A stretch of 64,000 nucleotides of DNA from Bacteroidetes bacterium HGW-Bacteroidetes-2 (GTDB taxonomy: Bacteria > Bacteroidota > Bacteroidia > Flavobacteriales > Flavobacteriaceae), in the NCBI GenBank assembly GCA_002842575.1, contig PHDJ01000004.1:1-64000 (forward strand). Reading direction: 5' to 3'. The stretch's first letter is position 1. Every line of letters starts with the position of its first letter. A program made the translations under genes and the position numbers. This document shows positions 54,363 to 62,069 of the stretch, one piece after another. The notes beneath the pieces were generated by a model. That model was given only the letters and a program-made list of their open reading frames with translations. It made no database searches and was not told where the DNA came from.

Positions 54363-54560
54363 ACCCCTAGCGGGGTTCTTTGTTCTATCGGTCATAGGAT
54401 TTCTGCCAATTATTACACCCCTAGCGGGGTTTTCTCATTATTTATGTTTTACTGATAAATTCCATTGGCAGAAGTATCCAGTAGTCTTTAATTAGTCCCG
54501 TTAGAAACGATATTTTGGTAACAATATTTAAATACATCTGAAGCAAATCCCGTTAGGGAT
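54363..54560. repeat. REP-like mini-array of palindromes
   Basis: Two copies of ACCCCTAGCGGGGT (54363-54376 and 54417-54430) and two of the related TCCCGTTAG type (54496-54510 degenerate; ATCCCGTTAGGGAT at 54547-54560) occur in 200 bases. A longer hairpin encloses the second unit: GGATTTCTGCCAAT (54397-54410) pairs with ATTGGCAGAAGTATCC (54464-54479) with a 2-base bulge. Such arrays are typically served by RAYT transposases, a relic of which follows. Confidence 0.8.
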
Positions 54561-54622
54561 GACATATTTGTGCACATTGTTTTTGTCTTGTATTGTTATA
54601 TTTCAATAAATCTTTAGCAGTT

Positions 54623-54931
54623 TCACTCCCGGGTTTTTAAAATATATCTAATATCATAATCCACCGCAAACTTGTCTAAAAAATCAATATATTCTTCTTG
54701 AAATGTTTTTGTTTTGTGATGTGTTTCTTGATTTTTGATATATTGGATAACCTCTTTTAGATTTGATTTACCATAATAAAAAGCACCAAAACCTTCTTGT
54801 CACTTGAATTTTACGTTTAAAAACTTTCGAATATTTATCCATTTAGAGGAATTTGCTTTTATTACTTTAGCTAATTCAGATACAGATTGGTTAGGTCTCA
54901 TTCTAATCAATATGTGAAAAGGATTAGGCAT
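54623..54931 (-). pseudogene. IS200/REP-associated (RAYT-like) transposase remnant
   Basis: The minus-strand frame from 54931 reads MPNPFHILIRMRPNQSVSE, then VIKANSSKWINIRKFLNVKFK. It meets TGA at 54802-54800 where a Trp is expected, and resumes QEGFGAFYYGK, VIQYIKNQETHHKTKTFQEE to a TGA at 54625. QEGFGAF and YIKNQETHH are strongly conserved in Y1/REP-associated transposases, the latter containing the catalytic Tyr. The HUH motif (PDHIHLL in relatives) reads NPFHILI, so its first His is lost. The first about 60 residues are missing. Confidence 0.88.
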
Positions 54932-55118
54932 ACTATTATTAATACTTTATGGTTATATTCCTTAATAATTCTAGGATGTATTTATACAATTCTGCTTTTC
55001 AGGAATCTTGTACTAAACAAGCCCTATTTTGAAAAGCAAATACAAATTAAATGTGAATTTGTGAATAGGTATTTGATATCTTTTTTGAAAATTAAGATAC
55101 AAATTAAAATAAAAAAGC

Positions 55119-56747
55119 TTAAAATCTTTCTACCCAATACAAGTTTCGCTGCAAACGAGCTTTATGTGAGCGGCTTTCGATACCAACGGGATTCATATCA
55201 AAACTATCTATTTTTTGAATATGAAAATTGGCAAATACCTTTTCAAATTCGATTTCTTCTGTTGAATTTGTAAGGACATAAAAACCATTTTCTTTCGGAA
55301 TTTTATACTTTATACCATCAAACAATACCTCTATAGGTTCACCATAATCCCAAATTAACTCGGGCGTAAATGCTTCAAATTCATAAATTTTAGCTTTATT
55401 TTTTTCTAAATAGGTCTTGGCATTCACGATACTGTTGTATTGTGGATTATGGGTAATTCCTTTTGCTAAAGGAAGTCCAAAACAAAGAACGCTAAAAATT
55501 AATGCTATGCTTAAATAGAAAGCAGTTGCTAATTCTTTTTTCCGAAGAAATAGTAGGATTCCGATTCCTATTGCTAAAAGGCAAAAGGAGGTAAGCAAGT
55601 ACCAAATTAAAAAGATGTGTACCGTATCACCAAAATAAAGATAAGCAGCTATCGGGAAAGCACAACCTATAAGAGCAATTAATCCAAAGTGAAAATAAAC
55701 AATGCCTGTTTCTTTTTTTGAGGACATTGTTTTAAAACTTCTAAAAAGATACTCGATATAAAATGCGGTATTCATAGCCATAGGTATCAAAACAGGCATT
55801 AAGTATCTTGCTTTTTTTTCCGGGATAATAGAAAGTAAAATTACAGAAATGAGTGTCCAAAGAAGTGTGAAAGTATATGCTTTTTTATTAAAAACCTTAT
55901 TTTTAAGATACGGATATAGTAATCCTACAAATGCAGGTATTGTCCACAAACCACTTTGTACCACAAAACTCCAATAATAATAAATTGGGCGGGTATTGTA
56001 ATTAAGCCATCTTCCGGTTTCTTTTGTGGTTATTTCTGTAACAGCTTGGTTGTCAAAAAGATAAATATATACATTCCACCAAACAGAGCTGATTATTGCT
56101 ACTAGCAAAAACACAACAAGTGGTCGCCAAAGTAGGTGCATTTTTTTAAAACGGAAAGTAAAACTATAGGCAATCAAAAATGGTAAAAATAGGACATATA
56201 AAGAAACAGGTCCTTTGCTTAAAAAAGAGCACCCAAAGAAGAGCCCAGCAAGGAGTGCATTTCTGTATAAATGCGATTTTTCAGTAAAAATTTGATACAA
56301 AAAATAAATACTAACCAGCATAAATGCGTGGGTAAAAATATCCCATTGTCCATCTCTACCAGACATGATGATATAAAAAGAGGAGGCAGAAATAAGTGCT
56401 GCTATAAAGGCAAATATTTTTTGTGACGTTAGTTTTAAACAAAAAAAGTAGGTCATAAAAACTACAAGGGTTCCCATTAGTGCTGCCGGAAGACGCAAAG
56501 CAAAAAGGCTTTTCATACCCAAACTAAGCATAGAAATAGCCGTCATCCATGTAGGTAGCGGAGGTTTTTCATATCTGGGAAGCCCATTTATAGAAGTAAA
56601 AATCCAATTGCCGTCTACAATCATTTCTCGAGCGGTGATAAAATTTCTTGCTTCCATAATATTAACAGGAAGTACATCGGGATGCATAAAGAAAACGCCT
56701 ATGCAGACAACAAAAAGCAGGAAAATGTAATTGTTATTTAAGTTCAT
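55119..56747 (-). CDS. ArnT-like family 39 membrane glycosyltransferase
   Basis: The 542-residue protein has about twelve membrane helices and the GT39/PMT-2 pattern: near the N-terminus NIMEARNFITAREMIVDGNW with the catalytic Asp/Glu loop, RYEKPPLPTWMTAISM, then ALRLPAALMGTLVVF. It ends in a soluble periplasmic part. It transfers a sugar from a polyprenyl phosphate carrier to an acceptor such as lipid A. It is the last gene of the operon with LAB_N and GT2 genes; neighbouring frames overlap by 14 bases. Confidence 0.9.
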   Translation of the reverse strand: MNLNNNYIFLLFVVCIGVFFMHPDVLPVNIMEARNFITAREMIVDGNWIFTSINGLPRYEKPPLPTWMTAISMLSLGMKSLFALRLPAALMGTLVVFMTYFFCLKLTSQKIFAFIAALISASSFYIIMSGRDGQWDIFTHAFMLVSIYFLYQIFTEKSHLYRNALLAGLFFGCSFLSKGPVSLYVLFLPFLIAYSFTFRFKKMHLLWRPLVVFLLVAIISSVWWNVYIYLFDNQAVTEITTKETGRWLNYNTRPIYYYWSFVVQSGLWTIPAFVGLLYPYLKNKVFNKKAYTFTLLWTLISVILLSIIPEKKARYLMPVLIPMAMNTAFYIEYLFRSFKTMSSKKETGIVYFHFGLIALIGCAFPIAAYLYFGDTVHIFLIWYLLTSFCLLAIGIGILLFLRKKELATAFYLSIALIFSVLCFGLPLAKGITHNPQYNSIVNAKTYLEKNKAKIYEFEAFTPELIWDYGEPIEVLFDGIKYKIPKENGFYVLTNSTEEIEFEKVFANFHIQKIDSFDMNPVGIESRSHKARLQRNLYWVERF

Positions 56748-57357
56748 TTCTATGTAAAAATATATTTCGAATATATACTACTGCTCCAAATAAGTGACCA
56801 GCTAAAAGCACGGGGTCTTTTCGGATAATGGCATAGCTTAAAATTAACGAAGATCCTATAAGGCTGAGTATCCAAAACCCAAGAGGAAGGGTAGATTCTT
56901 TTTTCCGTTCACTATAAATCCATTGGTACACAAAGCGAAGGGTAAACACAATTTGTGCAATAGTTCCTAAAAGTAGTAACCACAAGGGTATAGCATTATT
57001 ATTAAATAATTTGTGTAAATCGTATTCGTTGTTGTTAAAAGAATAAATAACGATTAATACTGGAAAAATAAACAAAAATATTCTAAAAAATAGATGTAAT
57101 TTTTGCCATTGTCCCTGTAATTGCAAGTTTCTGATGTAGATAAAATACGTAAGGGTTTGTCCAAACATTATAGCAAAATCTTCTCTAAAGTAGCCATAAA
57201 CGAAAAGCAAAAAAGAAGCTAACAAGCTGAGTTTCCAGAATAATACAGGAGTAACCGATTTTTTGTTTTTTTCAGAAAGTAACCATTGCAATAGTAACCT
57301 TCCGGAAAACAAGATTTGCGCAGTAAAACCAATGCTGTACACTATCCAATCACTCAT
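56734..57357 (-). CDS. membrane protein with two LAB_N domains
   Basis: The 207-residue protein has two copies of the lipid-A-disaccharide synthase N-terminal type membrane module: IGFTAQILFSGRLLLQWLLS followed by VTPVLFWKLSLLAS (copy 1), and GTIAQIVFTLRFVYQWIYS with STLPLGFWILSLIGS (copy 2). It resembles small two-pass flippase-like components. It probably acts with the flanking glycosyltransferases as a carrier flippase or scaffold. It overlaps both neighbours by a few bases. Confidence 0.88.
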   Translation of the reverse strand: MSDWIVYSIGFTAQILFSGRLLLQWLLSEKNKKSVTPVLFWKLSLLASFLLFVYGYFREDFAIMFGQTLTYFIYIRNLQLQGQWQKLHLFFRIFLFIFPVLIVIYSFNNNEYDLHKLFNNNAIPLWLLLLGTIAQIVFTLRFVYQWIYSERKKESTLPLGFWILSLIGSSLILSYAIIRKDPVLLAGHLFGAVVYIRNIFLHRNELK

Positions 57358-58067
57358 CCTTTTTTCGCTACTTGGTAGTTAATGTATTTTTTTTTCATCC
57401 ATAAATAAGCAAAACAATCTACGAAAGGGCCAAAAAGCCGATTCCATAACCCAAATTTAGCTTGCCCTGCCATCCTTGGAAAATGTTGAACTGGTATTTG
57501 TATGATTTTCCCATGTTGTAAAAGTATCATCGCCGGAAGAAAGCGATGCAATCCTTTAAACATCGGGATGCGTTTTGCTTGTTCGGTTTTGATTACTTTT
57601 AAAGGGCATCCTGTGTCGTCCATACCATCATTAGTAAAAGCTCTGCGTATGCCGTTTGCTATTTTTGAGGACATGTTTTTTACAAAGGCATCTTTCCGGT
57701 TTGCTCGTACTCCAGTAACTAAATCAAAGGTATCGATATGTTCTAAAAGCAAATTAAAATCTTGGGGAGAAGTTTGTAAATCAGCATCTATATATCCCAC
57801 AAGCGGGGTGCTAACGTGGTCAAATCCAGCTTTTATTGCAGCACTTAACCCACAATTTTTTTCAAATTGAAGGAACGAAAAGGCCTCATTATTTTTACAG
57901 ATTCCTTCTAAAAGCTCTTGGCTTTTGTCTTTTGAGCCATCATTTATAAATAATACAGCGGTTTTTTTGCTGGCTATTTTTAAATAGTCTCCTAATTCCT
58001 TCTCCAGTCTGGAGATGTTTTCTTCTTCATTGTATAATGGAACAATGATGGTAAATTCATACTTCAT
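57354..58067 (-). CDS. family 2 glycosyltransferase (polyprenyl-phosphate sugar synthase type)
   Basis: The 237-residue enzyme has FTIIVPLYNEEENISRLEKE (5-24), FINDGSKDKSQELLEG, GYIDADLQTSPQDFN (DxD-type metal site) and DDTGCPLKVIK. Like ArnC/DPM1, it attaches a sugar from a nucleotide donor to a polyprenyl phosphate on the inner face. There is no C-terminal membrane helix pair. It is the first gene of the lipid-modification operon (GT2, LAB_N, GT39). Confidence 0.92.
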   Translation of the reverse strand: MKYEFTIIVPLYNEEENISRLEKELGDYLKIASKKTAVLFINDGSKDKSQELLEGICKNNEAFSFLQFEKNCGLSAAIKAGFDHVSTPLVGYIDADLQTSPQDFNLLLEHIDTFDLVTGVRANRKDAFVKNMSSKIANGIRRAFTNDGMDDTGCPLKVIKTEQAKRIPMFKGLHRFLPAMILLQHGKIIQIPVQHFPRMAGQAKFGLWNRLFGPFVDCFAYLWMKKKYINYQVAKKG

Positions 58068-58183
58068 GAATATTTTTTAAGTAAGTACAAATGTATTTAT
58101 TTTACAAAGAAAAATCCATAAAGTATCTAAAATTAAAAAAACATAGTAATTTTGGTAACAAGTACAATAAAACAATATAACAA

Positions 58184-59128
58184 ATGAAATTTTTAATTAC
58201 AGGAGCGGCAGGTTTTATAGGCTCTCATACAGCACAACGCATTAAATCATTAGGACATGAAGTTATTGGGGTGGATAATTTTTCGCCTTATTATGATGTG
58301 GCGTTGAAAAAAAGAAATGCCTTAATTCTTGAAAATTTATCTATTCCCATCATAACTTGCGATATTAGATATAACGAACAATTGTATCAATTACTGCCAA
58401 AAGATTTTGATTATATCCTCCATTTTGCAGCGCATCCGGGAATATCAGATACTTCCTCTTTTGAAGATTATTTCTCTAACAACTTAATTGCAACAAAAAA
58501 CCTTTTAGATTTTGCAGAAATTAGTTCTAAAAAGCCTTTTATTATTAACATTGCCACTTCTTCCATCTATGGGAGTGAAGCAACTTTAACAGAAAAGGAA
58601 GCGCCAAAACCTACTTCTTTTTATGGTGTTACAAAATTGGCGGCGGAACAATTAGTTTTAGCCAAAGTACGTTTGGGCGAATTAAATGGCTGCTCCTTTA
58701 GATTATATTCTGTTTACGGACCTAGAGAGCGTCCCGATAAACTGTATACTCGACTTATTGCTTGTGGATTAAAAAATATCCCATTTACTTTATATGAAGG
58801 CAGTTTAACGCATTTAAGAAGTTTTACTTACGTGGGTGATATTGTAGATGGCATTGTAAGTGTATTAGGAAAAGAAACACAATGCAACGGCGAAATTATA
58901 AATTTGGGTACAGAAGAAGAACATTCTACACAAGAAGGGATAGCCGCCGTTGAAAAGCTATTAGGAAAACCAATTCAAAAAGAAACCGTTGCAAAACGAA
59001 AAGGCGACCAACTTAGAACAAAAGCTAACATTGAAAAAGCTAAAAAGTTATTGAATTATCACCCAAAAACAACCTTAGAAGAAGGCTTAAAACAACAAAT
59101 TAATTGGTATAAAGAGACTTTTTTATAA
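58184..59128 (+). CDS. NAD-dependent sugar epimerase (UDP-glucuronate 4-epimerase-like)
   Basis: The 314-residue protein has the Rossmann MKFLITGAAGFIGSHTAQRI (1-20), HFAAHPGISD, the catalytic SSIYG with YGVTKLAAEQL (Y and K), and FRLYSVYGPRERPD. The last is typical of UDP-galacturonate/glucuronate epimerases. It is divergent from the GT2 operon (116-base gap, with a TAATTTTG -7-like box at 58147-58154). It may supply the sugar for that lipid or for an exopolysaccharide. Confidence 0.9.
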   Translation: MKFLITGAAGFIGSHTAQRIKSLGHEVIGVDNFSPYYDVALKKRNALILENLSIPIITCDIRYNEQLYQLLPKDFDYILHFAAHPGISDTSSFEDYFSNNLIATKNLLDFAEISSKKPFIINIATSSIYGSEATLTEKEAPKPTSFYGVTKLAAEQLVLAKVRLGELNGCSFRLYSVYGPRERPDKLYTRLIACGLKNIPFTLYEGSLTHLRSFTYVGDIVDGIVSVLGKETQCNGEIINLGTEEEHSTQEGIAAVEKLLGKPIQKETVAKRKGDQLRTKANIEKAKKLLNYHPKTTLEEGLKQQINWYKETFL

Positions 59129-59131
59129 CCC

Positions 59132-60214
59132 TTACTTTTTGATTTTAAACAAATTTTTTGCTGCTTCAAAAGGTGTAGTTTTGTTTTTCTCTATTGCTTT
59201 TAATTGTTTTTTTAAAGCTTCCTTTATTTTTGGATGGTTGTAAAAATCAGATTTTAGTTGTTCATCAATGGTTTGTAATAACCAAAATTTATTTTGTGCT
59301 TTACGTTCTATTTCAAAAAAATCATTAGATTTGGTCAAAGCCACATAGTCTTCTACTATTTGCAAAACATCTTCAATTCCTTGATTTTTTAAAGCACTGC
59401 AAACAGCGGTTTTTGGAATCCAGCCACTTTCTTTTGCAGGAAACAAGTGCAATGTCCTGTTAAATTCTGCTTTAGCCTGATTGGCTGCTTTTATATTTTC
59501 ACCATCGGCTTTGTTAATAATAATGGCATCGGCCATTTCCATGATTCCTCTTTTAATTCCTTGTAGCTCATCACCGGCTCCGGCAAGTTTTAGCAACAGA
59601 AAAAAATCGGTCATAGAATGTACTGCAGTTTCACTTTGCCCTACCCCAACGGTTTCTATAAGTATGGTGTCAAAACCCGCTGCTTCACAAAGTATAATAG
59701 TTTCTCTGGTTTTTCTGGCAACTCCGCCTAAAGATGCTCCAGATGCTGAGGGGCGAATAAAAGCATTTTCTTCTTTTACAAGTTCTTCCATTCGGGTTTT
59801 GTCGCCTAAAATACTGCCACCACTAATCGTGCTACTTGGATCCACAGCAAGCACTGCCACTTTTTTTCCTTTTGCAACAAGCAAACTGCCAAAACTTTCA
59901 ATAAAAGTACTTTTTCCTACTCCGGGAACACCTGTAATTCCAATACGAATAGATTTATTAGCGTAAGGTAAACAAGCAGTAATGATTTTTTGTGCTTGTA
60001 AACGATGTTTTTGCGTGGTGCTTTCTACCAAGGTTATGGCACGACTTAGCGCTGTTTTATCTCCAGAAAGTAGCACTTTAACTAATTGTTCATTACTTTG
60101 AAGTTTTTTTCGCTGCATTTTTACATAGTCTGCCGATTTAGCATTTACATGCTGCAAATGGGCAACACCTTCTTTTTCTTGAAGTGCGGAAGTGGTATTT
60201 TTTTTAGCGCCCAT
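59132..60214 (-). CDS. meaB: methylmalonyl-CoA mutase-associated GTPase MeaB
   Basis: The 360-residue G3E GTPase has Walker A GITGVPGVGKSTFIES, SGGSILGDKTRMEEL, ETVGVGQSE and NKAD. The C-terminal part is helical. The N-terminal extension (about 1-60) is unusually Lys/Gln-rich. MeaB guards cobalamin delivery to methylmalonyl-CoA mutase. The mutase is not in this window, but the acyl-CoA carboxylase at 48.1-51.9 kb would supply its substrate. Confidence 0.94.
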   Translation of the reverse strand: MGAKKNTTSALQEKEGVAHLQHVNAKSADYVKMQRKKLQSNEQLVKVLLSGDKTALSRAITLVESTTQKHRLQAQKIITACLPYANKSIRIGITGVPGVGKSTFIESFGSLLVAKGKKVAVLAVDPSSTISGGSILGDKTRMEELVKEENAFIRPSASGASLGGVARKTRETIILCEAAGFDTILIETVGVGQSETAVHSMTDFFLLLKLAGAGDELQGIKRGIMEMADAIIINKADGENIKAANQAKAEFNRTLHLFPAKESGWIPKTAVCSALKNQGIEDVLQIVEDYVALTKSNDFFEIERKAQNKFWLLQTIDEQLKSDFYNHPKIKEALKKQLKAIEKNKTTPFEAAKNLFKIKK

Positions 60215-60326
60215 ATCAGTGATTTATGACAAATTTAGGAATATGATTTTTGAATTGCGATTTTTAAAGTCTTATATTTATCCATAAATATAACTATATA
60301 ATCATTAAAAACTAAACTCTTTATTT

Positions 60327-60752
60327 ATGAAAAATTTATATACAGCTTCGGTTACAGCTTCAGGTGCACGAGCAGGTCATATCAATTCTGATGACGGAAA
60401 AATTGATTTAAAATTATCTGTACCAAAGAGCATGGGAGGTGATGGCGGCAGTGGCACAAATCCAGAACAACTTTTTGGTGGAGCTTATTCTGCTTGTTTT
60501 GGCGGTGCACTGCAGGTAGTTGCTAAAGAGCACAAGGTCGATTTAGGCGATTATACCGTTACTGCAGTTATAAGTCTTGGTAAAAACGAAGAAAGTGGTT
60601 TACATCTTTCAGCAATATTAGATTGTTATATACCTGGGGTGGATATAAAAACCGGCGAAAACCTAATCAATGCAGCTCATGAAATATGTCCTTTTTCAAA
60701 AGCTACTCGTGATAATATTGATGTAACATTAAACTTGTTACTAGACCAATAA
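60327..60752 (+). CDS. ohr: organic hydroperoxide resistance protein (Ohr/OsmC)
   Basis: The 141-residue protein matches Ohr: NLYTASVTASGARAGHINSDDG, NPEQLFGGAYSACFGGALQ with the peroxidatic Cys57, and NAAHEICPFSKATRDN with the resolving Cys. The reactive cysteine pair reduces organic peroxides, usually with lipoylated protein. It is cytosolic. It has its own terminator (60782-60806). Divergent from meaB. No OhrR gene is adjacent. Confidence 0.95.
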   Translation: MKNLYTASVTASGARAGHINSDDGKIDLKLSVPKSMGGDGGSGTNPEQLFGGAYSACFGGALQVVAKEHKVDLGDYTVTAVISLGKNEESGLHLSAILDCYIPGVDIKTGENLINAAHEICPFSKATRDNIDVTLNLLLDQ

Positions 60753-60781
60753 ATGTTTCTATTGCTATTTAGTCCTTACAA

Positions 60782-60806
60782 AAAGCACCTTTTTTAAAGG
60801 TGTTTT
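60782..60806 (+). terminator. Rho-independent terminator of ohr
   Basis: CACCTTT pairs with AAAGGTG, extended by A-T pairs, around a TTT loop and followed by T residues. It begins 30 bases after the ohr stop. Confidence 0.85.
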
Positions 60807-60862
60807 TTGTGTTTGTATTTTCTGATTTTATAAAAAGGATAAAATATGGCAATAAAAATTCC

Positions 60863-60885
60863 TAACAACTAATAATTAGTTGTTA
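60863..60885. repeat. perfect 11-bp dyad
   Basis: TAACAACTAAT-A-ATTAGTTGTTA is an inverted repeat with a 1-base centre. It lies between two terminators and lacks a T run, so an operator or a decayed element end is more likely than a terminator. Confidence 0.7.
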
Positions 60886-60898
60886 AGATTTAAATTCA

Positions 60899-60915
60899 GC
60901 GGAGAAAGAGGGATT
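60899..60915. repeat. displaced copy of the tRNA-Ser 3' end
   Basis: GCGGAGAAAGAGGGATT is identical to 61075-61091, the 3' terminal part of the tRNA-Ser gene (minus strand) plus one flanking base. The copies are 176 bases apart and in the same orientation, as with attachment-site remnants of tRNA-targeting elements. Confidence 0.75.
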
Positions 60916-60962
60916 ATTTTCAATGTTCCCAGAAGGAAATCCTGAGCAAGCATAGAAAACCC

Positions 60963-60986
60963 AAACAAGCTATCGCTTGCTTGTTT
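60963..60986 (+). terminator. hairpin with T run
   Basis: AAACAAGC (60963-60970) pairs with GCTTGTTT (60979-60986) around an 8-base loop, followed by T residues. No gene ends just upstream; it could stop readthrough from ohr or serve a lost gene. Confidence 0.6.
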
Positions 60987-61040
60987 TTTTATTTTACTCC
61001 AAAAGCTAAAAGTTCTTTTTACTTTTTCCATAAAAACAAA

Positions 61041-61068
61041 AAAAACCACAACTCTCGTTGTGGTTTTT
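61041..61068 (-). terminator. bidirectional terminator beside tRNA-Ser
   Basis: AAAAACCACAAC and GTTGTGGTTTTT form a perfect 12-bp stem with a TCTC loop. On the minus strand it lies seven bases after the tRNA-Ser 3' end and ends in T, so it terminates that gene; the A/T flanks make it work in both directions. Confidence 0.9.
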
Positions 61069-61075
61069 CCTTTTG

Positions 61076-61160
61076 CGGAGAAAGAGGGATTCGAACCCCC
61101 GGAGGTATGACCCTCAACAGTTTTCAAGACTGCCGCATTCGACCGCTCTGCCATTTCTCC
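61076..61160 (-). tRNA. tRNA-Ser (TGA anticodon)
   Basis: On the minus strand this 85-base class II tRNA starts GGAGAAATGGCAGAG and ends TTTCTCC plus discriminator G. The anticodon loop CTTGAAA gives TGA (UCA codons). A long variable arm (GTTGAGGGTCATACCTC) is present, as expected for Ser. The T loop has GGTTCGAATCC. CCA is not encoded. Confidence 0.95.
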
Positions 61161-61185
61161 AGTGTCTATTGCGATTGCCTTTTCA

Positions 61186-61232
61186 GCGGGTTTGCCCGCC
61201 GAAGCTCCGACAACCGTCGGTGCGTAGGCGGG
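61186..61232. repeat. GC-rich nested palindrome (REP-like)
   Basis: CCCGCC (61195-61200) pairs with GGCGGG (61227-61232), and inside it CCGAC pairs with GTCGG. An alternative hairpin GCGGG-TTTG-CCCGC overlaps the left arm. It is strikingly GC-rich for this genome and lies 26 bases from the 5' end of tRNA-Ser. GCCCGCC...GGCGGG elements of this form are, as far as I recall, dispersed repeats in Bacteroidetes. Confidence 0.75.
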
Positions 61233-61412
61233 TGCAAATATAATACCCTTTTTTAACTTTCTAAAGCTTTTTTGTCTTAAATATTTTATTAAATTTTGTT
61301 TTGTAAATTTACTTAAGCATAAAATATAAAATTAGGATATATTTACTCGGTTATGCACGATTCTAAAAACCTATTCCTATTTTTGGGATTCATTTGGCAC
61401 AGATAAATCGCT

Positions 61413-62051
61413 ATGATAAAAAATAGTATTGAAGCTTTAAAATGGCGCTACGCCACTAAAAATTTTGACCCAAACAAAATTATTTCTGAAGATAAGATTT
61501 CAATTTTAAAAGAAGCCTTTAATCTAACAGCTTCTTCATACGGATTACAGCCAGTAAAGTTGCTTGTAGTAAGTAATGCAAAAATTAAAGAGGCTTTAGT
61601 ACCCATGACAATGCATCAAAAACAAGTAGAAGATGCATCTCATGTCCTTATATTTTGCATCGAAGAAACTATATCCTCCGAGTTTGTTACTACATATTTT
61701 AATTTAGTTAGTACCGTGCGTAACACTTCTGAAGAAATACTAGAACCTTTTAAAAATTTTCTTATTGAAGACTTTAAGCAAAGGCCTATAAATGAAATTC
61801 AAAATTGGGCAACAAACCAGGCTTACCTCGCCATGGGAAATTTACTTACAGTCTGCGCGCTAGAACAAATAGATTCTTGTCCTATTGAAGGTTTTTCACC
61901 TTCTGAATATGATGCGTTTTTTAATTTGAAAGAAAAAGGATTGCACTCTGTATTGGTTTTAGCTATTGGATATCGAGCAGAAAACGATTTTTTTGCAGCA
62001 TTTAAAAAAGTTAGGAAAGCTATGGATCAAAGTGTTATAGAAATTAAATAA
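61413..62051 (+). CDS. nitroreductase family NAD(P)H-dependent oxidoreductase
   Basis: The 212-residue protein is of the NfsB/NfnB flavin-dependent type: SIEALKWRYATKNFDPNK, LTASSYGLQPVKLLVV, a central helix with FLIEDFKQRPINEIQNWATNQAYLAMGNLL, then IGYRAENDF. FMN-binding Arg and Lys at the start and the Gly-Tyr-Arg end are present. It reduces nitroaromatics or quinones. It is 18 bases from the DegT gene and probably cotranscribed. Confidence 0.92.
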   Translation: MIKNSIEALKWRYATKNFDPNKIISEDKISILKEAFNLTASSYGLQPVKLLVVSNAKIKEALVPMTMHQKQVEDASHVLIFCIEETISSEFVTTYFNLVSTVRNTSEEILEPFKNFLIEDFKQRPINEIQNWATNQAYLAMGNLLTVCALEQIDSCPIEGFSPSEYDAFFNLKEKGLHSVLVLAIGYRAENDFFAAFKKVRKAMDQSVIEIK

Positions 62052-62069
62052 TCAACTAATTATAAAATT

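Larger units (their letters stand above)
54354..55118. other. 765-bp gap with decayed repeats and transposase remnant
   Basis: No intact gene. It holds, in order, a set of palindromic repeats (54363-54560) and the C-terminal two thirds of an IS200/RAYT-like transposase pseudogene (54623-54931). AT-rich sequence up to the GT39 stop codon at 55119 may contain the decayed 5' end of the transposase but is not recognisable. Confidence 0.8.
60753..61075. other. 323-bp gap between ohr and tRNA-Ser
   Basis: No gene is seen. The gap contains the ohr terminator, a perfect 11-bp dyad (60863-60885), a displaced 17-base copy of the tRNA-Ser 3' end (60899-60915), and two further hairpins with T runs (60963-60986 and 61041-61068). 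Confidence 0.85.

Noticed and set aside
54363-54560. CRISPR array
   Set aside because: The repeats are short palindromes of two kinds with irregular spacing, no uniform spacers and no cas genes; they fit REP elements.
54887-55273. Plus-strand 128-residue frame across the transposase relic and the GT39 gene
   Set aside because: It runs antisense to the GT39 3' end and to the pseudogene; composition is Lys/Ile/Leu noise.
60876-61154. Minus-strand frame across tRNA-Ser
   Set aside because: It translates the tRNA gene and its flanking hairpins; such frames over tRNAs are artefacts.
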